Source of the DNA: Bradyrhizobium sp. WD16
Lineage (GTDB): Bacteria > Pseudomonadota > Alphaproteobacteria > Rhizobiales > Xanthobacteraceae
NCBI RefSeq assembly: GCF_024181725.1
Contig: NZ_CP028908.1
Coordinates: 1,054,001 to 1,118,000, forward strand
Length of the DNA stretch: 64,000 nt
Direction of reading: 5' to 3'
Shown: positions 1 through 9,072 of the stretch, piece after piece
How positions within the stretch are numbered: the first letter of the stretch is position 1
Layout: every line of letters starts with the position of its first letter
Translations under genes and position numbers: made by a program
Notes under the pieces: model-generated
What the model was told of the DNA's origin: nothing
Databases searched by the model: none
Seen by the model: only the letters and a program-made list of their open reading frames with translations

Positions 1-781
1 TATAGGAGCCGCGCAGGTCGGCGACCAGCGAGTGCCGCTCCCAATTCGATGCGATCAGCAGCTCGGGCGAGATCATGTAGAAGGCCGAGCCGCGCGCCGG
101 CAATGTGCGCGCCGGATTGGTATCGTAGCCGCCGGAGAGTTCGACCGCGGCCTTGGACAGGAACGAGCCGTAATAGATGCCGGTGGCGCCGAACGGATCG
201 GTGTCGAGCGGCAGGCGCCGGCGGGGCGGCTGCCCCGGCACGATGCCGGCCAGCGCCGGCGGCACCGGCGCGCCATGGGCGGCGGTCGAGGGCGGCGGCG
301 CGAGCTTTGGCGGGGTCGACGGCAGCGGGCCCTGGCGCAGCGGCGGCAGGGTGGTATTGTTGGTCAGCGGCACCACGGCACCGGCCCTCGCGGCTCCATT
401 CGGCGCCCCCTTGGCCGTCCCGTTGGCCACGCCCTTGGCGCCCGGCCGGCGGCGACCGAGCGAATCATAGCCGGTCGCGGCGGCACCCGAAGCCGCGGGG
501 GCGCCGTAGCGCGGGATGGCGCCGAGGCGCGAGGGCGCCGGCGGTGCAGGCGGGGGGTCATCGTCGGCAGCCGGCGCCGAATCACCGGTCGCCTGGTCGA
601 GCTTGCGTAACGGTGACTGCTTCGAGGCGGTGCGGCTGGCCTTTTCGGGATTGAATAGGTCACTGGTGAGGCTTTGGGCGCGCGCCGGCCCCCCCATCAC
701 AATCAGCATGGCGAACAGCAGCCCGAGCGGCGGGAACGCAGCCGCAGCCACGGCCCGGCGCCGGACCGTCCGACGCTCCAT
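1..781 (-). CDS. Outer-membrane beta-barrel protein (BBP2-like), N-terminal part, runs off the left edge
   Basis: The reading frame opens at ATG 781 and stays open to base 1, so only the first 260 codons are present. Residues 15-35 form a hydrophobic signal peptide (LGLLFAMLIVMGG) followed by an ARAQS-type cleavage site. A proline/alanine-rich low-complexity linker covers about residues 60-190. After it comes a stretch resembling the start of a beta-barrel (ELSGGYDTNPARTLPARGS, then SPELLIASNWERHSL), typical of the putative beta-barrel porin 2 proteins common in Bradyrhizobium relatives. The family match is by eye; function is unknown. It is transcribed away from kdsD, with a 203-bp divergent intergenic region between them. 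Confidence 0.7.
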   Translation of the reverse strand, partial: MERRTVRRRAVAAAAFPPLGLLFAMLIVMGGPARAQSLTSDLFNPEKASRTASKQSPLRKLDQATGDSAPAADDDPPPAPPAPSRLGAIPRYGAPAASGAAATGYDSLGRRRPGAKGVANGTAKGAPNGAARAGAVVPLTNNTTLPPLRQGPLPSTPPKLAPPPSTAAHGAPVPPALAGIVPGQPPRRRLPLDTDPFGATGIYYGSFLSKAAVELSGGYDTNPARTLPARGSAFYMISPELLIASNWERHSLVADLRGSY

Positions 782-984
782 TCCCCGCCCAAGCCCCACA
801 ATTAACCCCGTGAAATCAGCAGCTTAATTCATCCATCCGGGCGTTTACCGCCCGTCAGCGTTAATGGAGTAAAAACAATTATGGTTAATGCGGCGTTGAG
901 GCCGCGGCCGCGTCGCGCCGCGGCCGGGGGCGTGCTAGTAGACGCGCCCGAGGATGCCGGTCCCGCATCCGATCTGGAATTGCG

Positions 985-2007
985 ATGAAATCGTCCAAAC
1001 CGCGCGCGGCCGTGACGCCGGCCGCCGTCACACCGGCCGACATGCCGCCGGCCATCAGTTCGGCGCTGCGCACCCTCGAAGCCGAGGGCGGCGGCATCAC
1101 GGCATTGGCGGCGGCGCTGCAGAACGGTCTCGGCGCGCCCTTTGCGGCGGCGGTTGAACTGATCCGCGGCGCGCACGGCCGCGTCATCGTCTCAGGCCTC
1201 GGCAAATCCGGCCATATCGGCCGCAAGATCGCCGCGACCATGGCCTCGACCGGCACGCCCGCCTTCTTCGTCCACGCCGCGGAAGCGAGCCATGGCGATC
1301 TTGGCATGATCACCGCCGACGACGTCATCATCGCCCTGTCCTGGTCCGGCGAGACCGTCGAACTGAAGAACCTGATCAGCTATTCGCGGCGCTTCCGCAT
1401 CGGCCTGATTGCGATCACGGCGGAAGCCGCCTCCACCCTCGGCGAGGCGGCGGATGTGTGTCTCGCCTTGCCGAAAGCCCGCGAGGCCTGCCCGCACAAT
1501 CTCGCCCCGACGACCTCCTCGCTGATGCAGCTGGCGCTCGGCGACGCCCTTGCCGTGGCGCTGCTGGAGAGTCGCGGCTTCACCGCGGTGGATTTCGGCG
1601 TCCTTCATCCCGGCGGCAAGCTCGGCGCCATGCTCAAATTCGTGCGCGACCTGATGCATGTCGGCGACACGATGCCGCTCAAGCCGCTCGGCACGCCGAT
1701 GTCCGATGCCCTGGTGGAGATGTCATCCAAAGGCTTCGGCTGCGTCGGCATCGTCGATCAGCGCGGCGCGCTGGTCGGCATCGTCACCGACGGCGACCTG
1801 CGCCGCCATATGCGCAGCGACCTGATGACCGCGCAGGTCGACGAGGTGATGACCCGCAATCCGAAGACGGTATCGTCGACCGTGCTCGCCGGCGAAGCGG
1901 TCGACATCTTCAACAGCTCGAAGATCACGGCGCTGTTCGTCACCGACGACGCCGCCCCGGTCGGCATCATCCATCTTCACGATGTGCTGCGCGCCGGCGT
2001 CGCCTGA
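985..2007 (+). CDS. kdsD: Arabinose-5-phosphate isomerase (KpsF/GutQ/KdsD)
   Basis: This enzyme converts ribulose 5-phosphate to arabinose 5-phosphate, the first step toward KDO for lipopolysaccharide, in the cytoplasm. The 340-residue protein has an N-terminal SIS sugar-isomerase domain (about residues 45-185) with GLGKSGHIGRKIAATM, then HAAEASHGDLGMI and SWSGET. Two C-terminal CBS domains follow (about 210-330; GFGCVGIVDQRG and ALFVTDDAAPVGIIHLHD). Length and domain order match the family. The start at 985 gives about 20 Ala/Pro-rich extra residues; the next Met, 20 codons in, is possible. The gene stands alone, converging on ubiA. Confidence 0.93.
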   Translation: MKSSKPRAAVTPAAVTPADMPPAISSALRTLEAEGGGITALAAALQNGLGAPFAAAVELIRGAHGRVIVSGLGKSGHIGRKIAATMASTGTPAFFVHAAEASHGDLGMITADDVIIALSWSGETVELKNLISYSRRFRIGLIAITAEAASTLGEAADVCLALPKAREACPHNLAPTTSSLMQLALGDALAVALLESRGFTAVDFGVLHPGGKLGAMLKFVRDLMHVGDTMPLKPLGTPMSDALVEMSSKGFGCVGIVDQRGALVGIVTDGDLRRHMRSDLMTAQVDEVMTRNPKTVSSTVLAGEAVDIFNSSKITALFVTDDAAPVGIIHLHDVLRAGVA

Positions 2008-2049
2008 GCGTCGACGAAGGGCCGGCCCGACTGCAGCCTGGAGCCGCGC

Positions 2050-2994
2050 TCACCCGATCGTGCGCAGCACCGCATCACCGACCAGCCCGGCGAACAGCAA
2101 CAGCCCGGCATCGCGGTTCGACCTGAACAGCCGCAGGCAGAGCGCGCTGTCGGTGATATCGATGCGTGCCACCTGAACCGCGAGCTGAAGGGCGAACAGT
2201 GCAAGGCCGGCATAGGCCGGCCACGACGCCCCGGCGAGTGCCAGCGCGATGCCGATCAGCACGACCGCAGCGCCATAGAACAGCGCCAGCGCCGGCCGGG
2301 TACGTGTCCCGAACAACAGAGCCGTCGACTTGATGCCGATCAGCGCGTCGTCGTCGCGGTCCTGATGGGCATAGATCGTGTCATAGCCGATCACCCAGGC
2401 AATCGCGCCGGCGTAGAGCGCCAGCGCCGCGGCATCGATCCGCGCCAGGATCACCGCGAACCCCATCAGGGCCCCCCAGGAGAAGGCGAGGCCCAGCACC
2501 ACCTGCGGCCAGTAGGTGATGCGCTTCATGAAAGGATAGACGGCGACGATGGCGAGCGAGGCGACACCGGTAAGGATCGCGAAGGTATTGAAGCGCAGCA
2601 GCACCAACAGGCCTGCCAATGCCTGCAGCACCATGAACGCGGCGGCCTGGCGCGCCGTCACCTGGCCCGAGGGAATGGGCCGGGACCGCGTGCGCTCGAC
2701 CCTGGCATCGAGATGGCGATCGGTGATGTCGTTCCAGGTGCAGCCGGCGCCGCGCATCACGAAGGCGCCGACGAAGAACAGCGCGACGGTCGAAGGCAAA
2801 AGCCGCAGATCGTGAGCGACCCCGGCGGCGAGGGCGGCCGACCACCAGCACGGCATCAGCAGCAGCCAGGAGCCGATCGGCCGGTCGAAGCGGGCGAGCC
2901 GCAGATAGGGCCGCGACCACAGCGGGGCGAGACTGTCGACCCAGTTGCCGGTCGAGTCCGCAACCCGTGCCGCGGCGCCCGGCGATGTGCTCAT
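2050..2994 (-). CDS. ubiA: 4-hydroxybenzoate polyprenyltransferase UbiA
   Basis: UbiA attaches the polyprenyl tail to 4-hydroxybenzoate in ubiquinone synthesis, in the inner membrane. The frame is open far upstream (to 3720), but homology begins at MSTSPG, and ATG 2994 overlaps the stop of the upstream gene by 4 bp (ATGA). The 314-residue protein has about eight hydrophobic segments. It carries both Asp-rich prenyl-diphosphate motifs: NDITDRHLDARVERTRSRP (NDxxDxxxD) and YDTIYAHQDRDDD. PYLRLARFDRPIGSWLLL near the N-terminus is also typical. It is probably co-transcribed with the secreted protein encoded just upstream. Confidence 0.93.
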   Translation of the reverse strand: MSTSPGAAARVADSTGNWVDSLAPLWSRPYLRLARFDRPIGSWLLLMPCWWSAALAAGVAHDLRLLPSTVALFFVGAFVMRGAGCTWNDITDRHLDARVERTRSRPIPSGQVTARQAAAFMVLQALAGLLVLLRFNTFAILTGVASLAIVAVYPFMKRITYWPQVVLGLAFSWGALMGFAVILARIDAAALALYAGAIAWVIGYDTIYAHQDRDDDALIGIKSTALLFGTRTRPALALFYGAAVVLIGIALALAGASWPAYAGLALFALQLAVQVARIDITDSALCLRLFRSNRDAGLLLFAGLVGDAVLRTIG

Positions 2995-3680
2995 CGCGCC
3001 AGCGCGTTGCCGTTCAGCGTGTCGAATGTGGCGCCGCCGCGCCGCGAGGCTCTCACCTCCGGAATCGCCGAGGAGGTACCGAGCACGTCGCTGAGGCTGG
3101 GCCCCGCCGGCGCGCCCTGGGCTCGCTGCTGGGCGACGTTGCAGACGGTGGTCTTCATCTTCTCGGTGTTGGCGTGCCCGGACTTCAGCTGCTTGCCGAT
3201 CTCCGGCGGAATACCGCACTTCCGCGAATTGGTCTCGATGAAGCTGATCATCTTGACCTCGGCGCCGGCGAAGCTCGAGATCAGCTTGCAGGCCTCCTCG
3301 GGCGGCGCCTTGCGCGCACCGGCCGCCTTGATCGCCGCGGCCTTTTTCTCGGCATCCTGACGCAGCGGCAGAAATTCCTTCATGCACTGCTCCGCCCCCG
3401 GCGGCTGCCCCGCAGGCTGGCCGCCGAAACCGCCGGCGCCGGCGAGCGGCGCGGCGCCACGCTCGAAGGCCGGGTCGGAGCCGTTGACCGGCGGGAACGG
3501 CGACGCCGAGGAGTTCACCGGCGGGAATGGCGAGGAGGACTGGGCCGGAGCGGCGGATTGGGACGGCAGCGGCGCCGGAAAGGCGCCCTGCGCGCGCGCC
3601 TCGACGGCAGCCGCCAGCAGCAGCCCCGCCAGGACCGCGGAGCTCAAAGCCGCGGAAGTCAATAATTGTCGGGCAGTCAC
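2991..3680 (-). CDS. Secreted protein of unknown function with Pro/Ser repeats
   Basis: The 229-residue protein has a signal peptide (residues 1-31, SSAVLAGLLLAAAVEARAQG). A Pro/Ser/Phe-rich segment follows, with the near-repeat SSPFPPVN / ASPFPPVNGS. The remaining part, about residues 95-190, is predicted alpha-helical and contains four cysteines (EQCMKEF, EEACKLIS, SRKCGIPP, TTVCNVA) that could form two disulphides in the periplasm. I recognise it only as a type of hypothetical protein seen in Nitrobacteraceae next to ubiA. The 4-bp overlap with ubiA suggests co-transcription. No enzymatic motif is visible. Confidence 0.75.
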   Translation of the reverse strand: MTARQLLTSAALSSAVLAGLLLAAAVEARAQGAFPAPLPSQSAAPAQSSSPFPPVNSSASPFPPVNGSDPAFERGAAPLAGAGGFGGQPAGQPPGAEQCMKEFLPLRQDAEKKAAAIKAAGARKAPPEEACKLISSFAGAEVKMISFIETNSRKCGIPPEIGKQLKSGHANTEKMKTTVCNVAQQRAQGAPAGPSLSDVLGTSSAIPEVRASRRGGATFDTLNGNALAR

Positions 3681-3876
3681 GCGTGGTCCTCCGGCAAGAT
3701 CGGACGTCGTCCCCCGTCATCCGGTCGTCAGGCTTCTACGATTCCTGAAAGCGCTTAACAACCCGCTGAATAGGGCGACAGCGCGACCAAATGGGCAACC
3801 GGCCCGGCTTTGGGTAGAACAGCCAGATGGAACGAACCCATGCCTTCGCGAAGCGGTGGCATCAATCCGGATCATC

Positions 3877-4638
3877 ATGCCTCAATCCGATCTCGCCAAA
3901 GTCGATTTCCGCAGCCCCCGGCTCTATGTCGACGCGCCGCTGCACGAGGGTGCCGAAATCGCGCTCGACCGCGATCAGGCCAATTACCTCGGCAATGTGC
4001 TGCGCCTCGCCGCCGGCGGCACCGTCCTGGTATTCAATGGGCGCGATGGCGAGTGGCGCGCCGCCATCGGCGGCCGCAAGCGGCCCGACCAGCTGTCGAT
4101 CGCAGGCCGCACCCGCGCCCAGGCCGCCCTGCCCGACCTCACTTACGCTTTCGCGCCGCTCAAGCATGCCCGGCTCGACTATATGGTCCAGAAGGCGGTG
4201 GAGATGGGGGCAGCCCGGCTGCAGCCGGTCCTGACCCGCTTCACCCAGGTCAGCCGGGTCAATGGCGAGCGGATGCGCGCCAACGCGATCGAGGCGGCCG
4301 AGCAGTGCGGCATTCTGGCGCTGACCGCCGTCGACGAGCCCCAGCCGCTGGAGCGCTGGCTCAGCCAGCGCGCCGCGGGGCGGCTGCTGGTGTTCTGCGA
4401 CGAGGATGCCCCGGTGGCCGATCCGGTTGCGGCGCTCGCCGGCGCGCCGAAAGGCAGCGGCATCGACGTACTGGTCGGTCCCGAGGGCGGCTTTTCCGAG
4501 GACGAACGCAGCCTGCTCCGCCGCCAGACCGGTACGCTGATCCTCTCCCTGGGCCCACGCATTCTGCGCGCCGACACCGCCGCGGTCGCCGCCCTCGCCC
4601 TGGTCGAGGCGGTGCTCGGGGACTGGCGGCGATCCTGA
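3877..4638 (+). CDS. rsmE: 16S rRNA (uracil(1498)-N(3))-methyltransferase RsmE
   Basis: RsmE methylates U1498 of 16S rRNA in the 30S decoding region. The frame is open from 3382, but the family's start is MPQSDLAKVDFRSPRLYVD at ATG 3877, giving 253 residues, the usual length. The N-terminal PUA-like domain (about 15-90) includes ANYLGNVLRLAAGG. The C-terminal SPOUT/knot domain has KAVEMGAARLQPVLTRFTQ, VGPEGGFSEDE and LSLGPRILRADTAAVAALAL, which bind S-adenosylmethionine in this family. The gene sits divergent from the secreted-protein/ubiA pair and 126 bp before hisZ. Confidence 0.93.
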   Translation: MPQSDLAKVDFRSPRLYVDAPLHEGAEIALDRDQANYLGNVLRLAAGGTVLVFNGRDGEWRAAIGGRKRPDQLSIAGRTRAQAALPDLTYAFAPLKHARLDYMVQKAVEMGAARLQPVLTRFTQVSRVNGERMRANAIEAAEQCGILALTAVDEPQPLERWLSQRAAGRLLVFCDEDAPVADPVAALAGAPKGSGIDVLVGPEGGFSEDERSLLRRQTGTLILSLGPRILRADTAAVAALALVEAVLGDWRRS

Positions 4639-4764
4639 GCCGGGCCACCAAAACCGTTAAGGTCATTGGCGAATCTCGCGTTTGGTGGTCGAAACCGTCG
4701 CCTTGGCATGTTAAAGGGCGGCCGCGCGCGCCATGCGCGGCCGACCACGAAAGATGAACGAGCA

Positions 4765-5910
4765 ATGAGCCAGCCCGCCGCCCCTCGCGCGACCGGATCC
4801 GCCGTGGCGGCGGAGGCGCTGCTGTCGTCCTTCGCCCAGGCCGGCTATGCCCGCGCCGAACCGCCGATCCTGCAGCCGGCGGAGCCGTTCCTCGATCTGT
4901 CCGGCGAGGACATCCGCAAGAGCCTGTATCTGACCACCGATGCGCGCGGCGAGGAACTCTGCCTGCGCCCGGACCTGACCATACCGGTGGCCCGGGATTA
5001 TCTGGCTTCCCCCGCCGCCGGGCAGGCTGCCGGCTTCTGCTATGTCGGCACGGTATTTCGTTACCGTGGCGGACGCACATCGGAATTCCTCCAGGCCGGC
5101 GTCGAATCCTTCGGCCGGGGCGACCGGGCGGCCGCCGACGCCGAAATGCTGGCGCTCGGCCTCGAGGCGCTGGCCGTTTCGAACATTACCGACGTCGATA
5201 TCCGCACCGGCGACGTCGCCCTGTTCGCCGCGCTGATCGAGGCGCTCGACCTCGCCCCGTCGTGGTGCCGCCGTCTCGTCAAGGACTTCAACCGCAAGGC
5301 CTCGCTTGCCGAGGACCTGGCGCGGCTGACGCTGGCCAGCGACAGCGCGCGCAAGGATTATGACGGCGTGCTCTCCGCCCTCGCCGGCTCGGATCGCAAC
5401 GCCGCGCTCGCCCTCGTCACCGACCTGTTGTCGATCGCCGGCATCAACGCCGTCGGCGGCCGCTCGGTGGGCGAGATCGCCGATCGCTTTCTCGAGCAGT
5501 CGACCCTGACCGGCGGCACCCTGCCGCGCGACATTCGCGTGCTGATCGAACGTTTCCTCACGATCACCGGCGATCCCGACGAGGCGCTGGCGCAGCTGAG
5601 GACCCTCGCCGCCGACGCCAGGCTCGACATCGGCGCGGCGCTCGACGAGTTCGAACGCCGGATCGGCTTCATGGCGGCGCGGGGCATCGATACCGCCGCG
5701 ACGCGCTTCGCCACCTCCTTCGGCCGCGGCGTCGACTACTACACCGGCTTCGAATTCGAACTGCATCGCAAAAACAACGGCGCCGAGCCGCTGGTCGCCG
5801 GCGGCCGCTATGATTCGCTGATGACCCGCCTCGGCGCGCGGGCGCCGATCCCGGCCGTGGGCTTCTCGATCTGGATGGATGCGCTCGGCGCGAAAGGATG
5901 CGCCCGATGA
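4765..5910 (+). CDS. hisZ: ATP phosphoribosyltransferase regulatory subunit HisZ
   Basis: HisZ is the catalytically inactive HisRS-like paralogue that activates HisG in the first step of histidine synthesis. The 381-residue protein starting at MSQPAAP (ATG 4765) has the class II synthetase-like fold with [39 protein letters not shown] and the C-terminal [15 protein letters not shown] motif ([16 protein letters not shown]). The frame is open from 4666, but the extra upstream residues look non-conserved. The hisG start overlaps its stop, so the subunits are translationally coupled. Confidence 0.92.
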   Translation: MSQPAAPRATGSAVAAEALLSSFAQAGYARAEPPILQPAEPFLDLSGEDIRKSLYLTTDARGEELCLRPDLTIPVARDYLASPAAGQAAGFCYVGTVFRYRGGRTSEFLQAGVESFGRGDRAAADAEMLALGLEALAVSNITDVDIRTGDVALFAALIEALDLAPSWCRRLVKDFNRKASLAEDLARLTLASDSARKDYDGVLSALAGSDRNAALALVTDLLSIAGINAVGGRSVGEIADRFLEQSTLTGGTLPRDIRVLIERFLTITGDPDEALAQLRTLAADARLDIGAALDEFERRIGFMAARGIDTAATRFATSFGRGVDYYTGFEFELHRKNNGAEPLVAGGRYDSLMTRLGARAPIPAVGFSIWMDALGAKGCAR

Positions 5911-6884
5911 CCTCACCCTTCGTTCTCGCCGTCCCCTCCAAGGGGCGGCTGCAGGAAAACGCCGACGCTTTCTTCGCCCGGGCGGGCCTGACGCTGGCCA
6001 AGCCCCGCGGCGCCCGCGACTACCGCGGCACCATCAGCGGCCTCGACAATGTCGAGATCGCCTATCTCTCGGCGAGCGAGATCGCTGCGCAGCTCGCGCG
6101 CGGCGCGGTCCATCTCGGCATCACCGGGGAAGACCTGGTGCGCGAGAGCATTCCCGACGCCGACCGCCGCGTCGCCCTGATCGAGCCGCTCGGCTTCGGC
6201 AGCGCCAATGTCGTGGTCGCGGTGCCGCAGGCCTGGATCGACGTGCGCAGCATGGCCGACCTCGACGACGTCACCACCGCCTTCCGCGCCCGTCACAACC
6301 GGCGCATGCGCGTCGCCACCAAATATCTGAACCTGACCCGCGCCTTCTTCACCAGCCACGGCATCGTCGACTACCGCATCGTCGAAAGCGCCGGGGCGAC
6401 CGAAGGCGCGCCGGCCGCGGGCACCGCCGAGTTGATCGTCGATATCACCACCACCGGCGCGACCCTTGCCGCCAACGGGCTGAAGGTGCTCGACGACGGC
6501 ACGATGCTGCGCAGTCAGGCCAATCTCGTCGCATCGCGCGACGCCGACTGGTCGCCGCAGGCGCGCGAAACCGCCCGGATCATTCTCGACCACATCGCCT
6601 CGCGGGCGCGCGCCAACGCCTACAAGGAAGTCCGCACCCGCTTCTCCGGCTGCGATGCCCGCCTGCTCGAGACCGCCGCCGCCCGCTTCGGCGTGGTGCT
6701 GCCGTTCGCCGGCCCGACCTCCTCGGGCATGATCACGCTGCACTGCCCGCCGGCCCGGATCTACGCGCTGGCGAGCTTCCTGCGCGAGCACGGCGCGGAG
6801 ACCGTATCGGTGGTGTCGCTCGACTACGTCTTCGATCGCGCCAACCCGCTGTTCGCCCGCCTCGAAACCTTCCTGGCGCGCTGA
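5907..6884 (+). CDS. hisG: ATP phosphoribosyltransferase catalytic subunit HisG
   Basis: HisG condenses ATP and PRPP to phosphoribosyl-ATP. I place the start at ATG 5907 because it overlaps the hisZ stop (ATGA) and has a GAAAGGA ribosome site about 9 bases upstream. ATG 5898, three codons earlier, is the alternative. The 325-residue protein begins [19 protein letters not shown] and carries the PRPP-binding signature [19 protein letters not shown] (about residues 175-195). The length is that of the longer HisG form found with HisZ in alphaproteobacteria. It forms a two-gene operon with hisZ. Confidence 0.93.
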   Translation: MTSPFVLAVPSKGRLQENADAFFARAGLTLAKPRGARDYRGTISGLDNVEIAYLSASEIAAQLARGAVHLGITGEDLVRESIPDADRRVALIEPLGFGSANVVVAVPQAWIDVRSMADLDDVTTAFRARHNRRMRVATKYLNLTRAFFTSHGIVDYRIVESAGATEGAPAAGTAELIVDITTTGATLAANGLKVLDDGTMLRSQANLVASRDADWSPQARETARIILDHIASRARANAYKEVRTRFSGCDARLLETAAARFGVVLPFAGPTSSGMITLHCPPARIYALASFLREHGAETVSVVSLDYVFDRANPLFARLETFLAR

Positions 6885-7025
6885 AGACACGCACCGCGCG
6901 GCCCTTGCGGCGCGGCCGGCAGCAATTACCATATGACACGAAGAGCGCCGAAGCGGCGCCGATGCAACGACAACTCAGAAGCACGCAAGCCCGCAAAGTC
7001 CAGCCAAGAAGGTCAGATCACGTCC

Positions 7026-8078
7026 ATGATGCTCGGTGCCGATGTCTCGAACCTGTCCGGCGATGCCGCGGCCGCGGCGGCGCAAGGGCTGTCGATCGTG
7101 GTGCCGATCTACAACGAGTCGGCCGGCCTCGAACGGCTGCACCTGCGTCTGATCGAACTCTCGGCCAGCCTGCGCCGGCGCTACAACCTCGCGGTCGAGG
7201 TGGTCTATGTCGACGACGGCAGCGTCGACAACTCGCTGGCGATCATGCGTGGCCTGCCGCCGGAAGGCCTCGATATCCAGGCCGTGTCGCTGTCGCGCAA
7301 TTTCGGCAAGGAAGCGGCGCTGATGGCCGGGCTGGACCATGCCCGGCGCGGCGCCACGCTGTTCATGGACGGTGACGGCCAGCATGCCCCCGAGCTCGTC
7401 GAGAAGCTGGTGCAGCACTGGATCGTCGACGGCTACGATGTCGTCTATACCGCCAAGGCGCATCGCGCCAACGAGCCGTTCGCCCGCCGCGTCGCCGTGC
7501 AGGGCTTCTACGCACTGATCAACTGGGGCGCCCGGCAGAAGATCCCCGAAGACGCCGGCGACTTCCGCCTGCTGTCGCCCCGCGCCACCCAGGCGCTGCG
7601 CCAGCTGCCCGAGCGCAATCGTTTCTTCAAGGGCCTGGCGAGCTGGATCGGCTTCCGCCAGATCCGGGTCGATTACGAGCCCGAGCCCCGCGCCCACGGC
7701 CGCACATCGTTCAGCCTGCCCCACTTGATTGGCCTGTCGATCGAGGGGCTGACCTCGTTCTCGGTGGCGCCCCTGCGGATGGCGAGCCTGCTCGGTCTTC
7801 TGCTCGCCTGCGCCGCCTTCCTGTTCGGCCTGTCGATCCTGTGGGAGACGGTGATCAGCGGCAAATCGGTGCCCGGCTATCCGTCCCTGGTGGTCGGCCT
7901 GATGACCATCGGCGGCGTGCAGCTGCTCATGATCGGCGTTGTCGGCGAATATATCGGCAAGATCCTCTCGGAGCTGAAGGCGCGGCCGGTCTACTTCATC
8001 GCCGAGCACAGCGTGAAGCCGGCGACGAGCGAGCCCGCCGCACCTAAGGTGGATTCGGTCGGGACCGCGGCCGAGTGA
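7026..8078 (+). CDS. Family 2 glycosyltransferase with two C-terminal membrane helices (DPM1/GtrB/ArnC-like)
   Basis: The N-terminal GT-A domain has SIVVPIYNESAGLERL, the nucleotide-binding VYVDDGSVDNS, the metal-binding DXD-type FMDGDGQHAPELV and the acceptor-site EDAGDFRLLSP. Two hydrophobic helices follow (ASLLGLLLACAAFLFGLSIL and VVGLMTIGGVQLLMIGVVG), ending in GEYIGKILSELKARP, which is diagnostic for polyprenyl-phosphate glycosyltransferases. Such enzymes charge a lipid carrier with a sugar at the inner face of the inner membrane. The frame is open from 6933; I prefer ATG 7026 (or 7029), since the upstream residues are Arg/Lys/Ser-rich and unlike the family. The stop overlaps the next gene's GTG by 4 bp. 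Confidence 0.88.
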   Translation: MMLGADVSNLSGDAAAAAAQGLSIVVPIYNESAGLERLHLRLIELSASLRRRYNLAVEVVYVDDGSVDNSLAIMRGLPPEGLDIQAVSLSRNFGKEAALMAGLDHARRGATLFMDGDGQHAPELVEKLVQHWIVDGYDVVYTAKAHRANEPFARRVAVQGFYALINWGARQKIPEDAGDFRLLSPRATQALRQLPERNRFFKGLASWIGFRQIRVDYEPEPRAHGRTSFSLPHLIGLSIEGLTSFSVAPLRMASLLGLLLACAAFLFGLSILWETVISGKSVPGYPSLVVGLMTIGGVQLLMIGVVGEYIGKILSELKARPVYFIAEHSVKPATSEPAAPKVDSVGTAAE

Positions 8079-8929
8079 ACGCGGCCATGCCCCAGCGCCA
8101 CATCTGGCTGTGTGCCGACGACTATGGCCTCAGCCCCGGCGTCAACCGCGCCATCCGCGAGCTGATCGCGCAACGGCGCCTCAATGCCACCTCGGTGATG
8201 GTTGTCGCTCCCGCCTGCGGCCGCGACGAGATCGCAGCGCTGCGCGAAGTCGCTGCCGGCGCATCCTGCGCCATCGGGCTGCACTGCACCCTGACCGCGC
8301 CGTTCCATCCGCTGACCATGCATTTCCGGCCGCTCGATGGCGGCGCGTTCTATCCGCTCGGCCGCCTGCTGCGCGCCAGCGTCATGCGCCGGCTCGATCC
8401 CGAAATCATCCGCGGCGAAATCGCGGCCCAGCTCGCCGCCTTCACCGAACGCGTCGGCCGCCCGCCGGATTATGTCGACGGCCATCAGCATGTGCAGCTC
8501 TTCCCGCAGATCCGCGACGCCTTTCTCGCCGCGGTGAAGGAGGCGGCGCCCGCTGCCTGGGTGCGGCAATGCGGCCGCAGCGGCGGCTTGCGTGCAGGCC
8601 ATCCCAAGGTGCTGCTGCTCGACACCTTGAGCGCGCGCTTTCGCGTCCTGGCGCGCCACGCCGGGCTCGCCGCCAATCCCGGCTTCGCCGGCGCTTATGA
8701 TTTCACCCGCGACAGCGACTTCGGGGCGCTGATGAGGGACTTTCTCGCCGGCCTGCCGGACGGGGGCCTGATCATGTGCCATCCCGGCTATGTCGACGAC
8801 GTGCTTGCGTCGCTCGATCCGCTCACCACCCAGCGCGAGCGCGAACGGACCTTCCTCGCCAGCGACGATTTCGCCAGGCTCCTGGCGGCGCAATCGGTCG
8901 CCCTCGCTGAACGGCGCGCGGCCGCCTGA
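8075..8929 (+). CDS. ChbG/HpnK family carbohydrate deacetylase (YdjC-like)
   Basis: The 284-residue protein has the YdjC/ChbG TIM-barrel signatures: LCADDYGLSPGVNRAIREL (metal Asp pair near residues 14-15), IGLHCTLT, the metal-binding DGHQHVQLFPQ and MCHPGYVDD near the end. ChbG removes acetyl groups from N-acetylated sugars; HpnK is a related hopanoid-cluster protein. The start is GTG 8075, overlapping the stop of the glycosyltransferase; ATG 8087 is also possible. Tight coupling to the polyprenyl-phosphate glycosyltransferase suggests the pair makes and deacetylates a lipid-linked aminosugar for the envelope. The substrate is inferred, not seen. Confidence 0.85.
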   Translation: MNAAMPQRHIWLCADDYGLSPGVNRAIRELIAQRRLNATSVMVVAPACGRDEIAALREVAAGASCAIGLHCTLTAPFHPLTMHFRPLDGGAFYPLGRLLRASVMRRLDPEIIRGEIAAQLAAFTERVGRPPDYVDGHQHVQLFPQIRDAFLAAVKEAAPAAWVRQCGRSGGLRAGHPKVLLLDTLSARFRVLARHAGLAANPGFAGAYDFTRDSDFGALMRDFLAGLPDGGLIMCHPGYVDDVLASLDPLTTQRERERTFLASDDFARLLAAQSVALAERRAAA

Positions 8930-9072
8930 CAGCCCTTGCCAGGGACAACAGCCGGTTTTCCGGTTTTTTGTGCCCTGGTCAGGATGTCGCATACCAAAAT
9001 TTAATCTGCGGAACTCTTTTGGCGTCACAATGGGCGCCTACCTCTTCCTTCGCCTCACAGGAGGAGGATTGA

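Noticed and set aside
2995..3720. Long N-terminal extension of the ubiA frame (556 codons in total)
   Set aside because: The upstream part is Arg/Gly/Ala-rich shadow coding opposite and across the signal-peptide gene in another frame; UbiA homology starts at ATG 2994.
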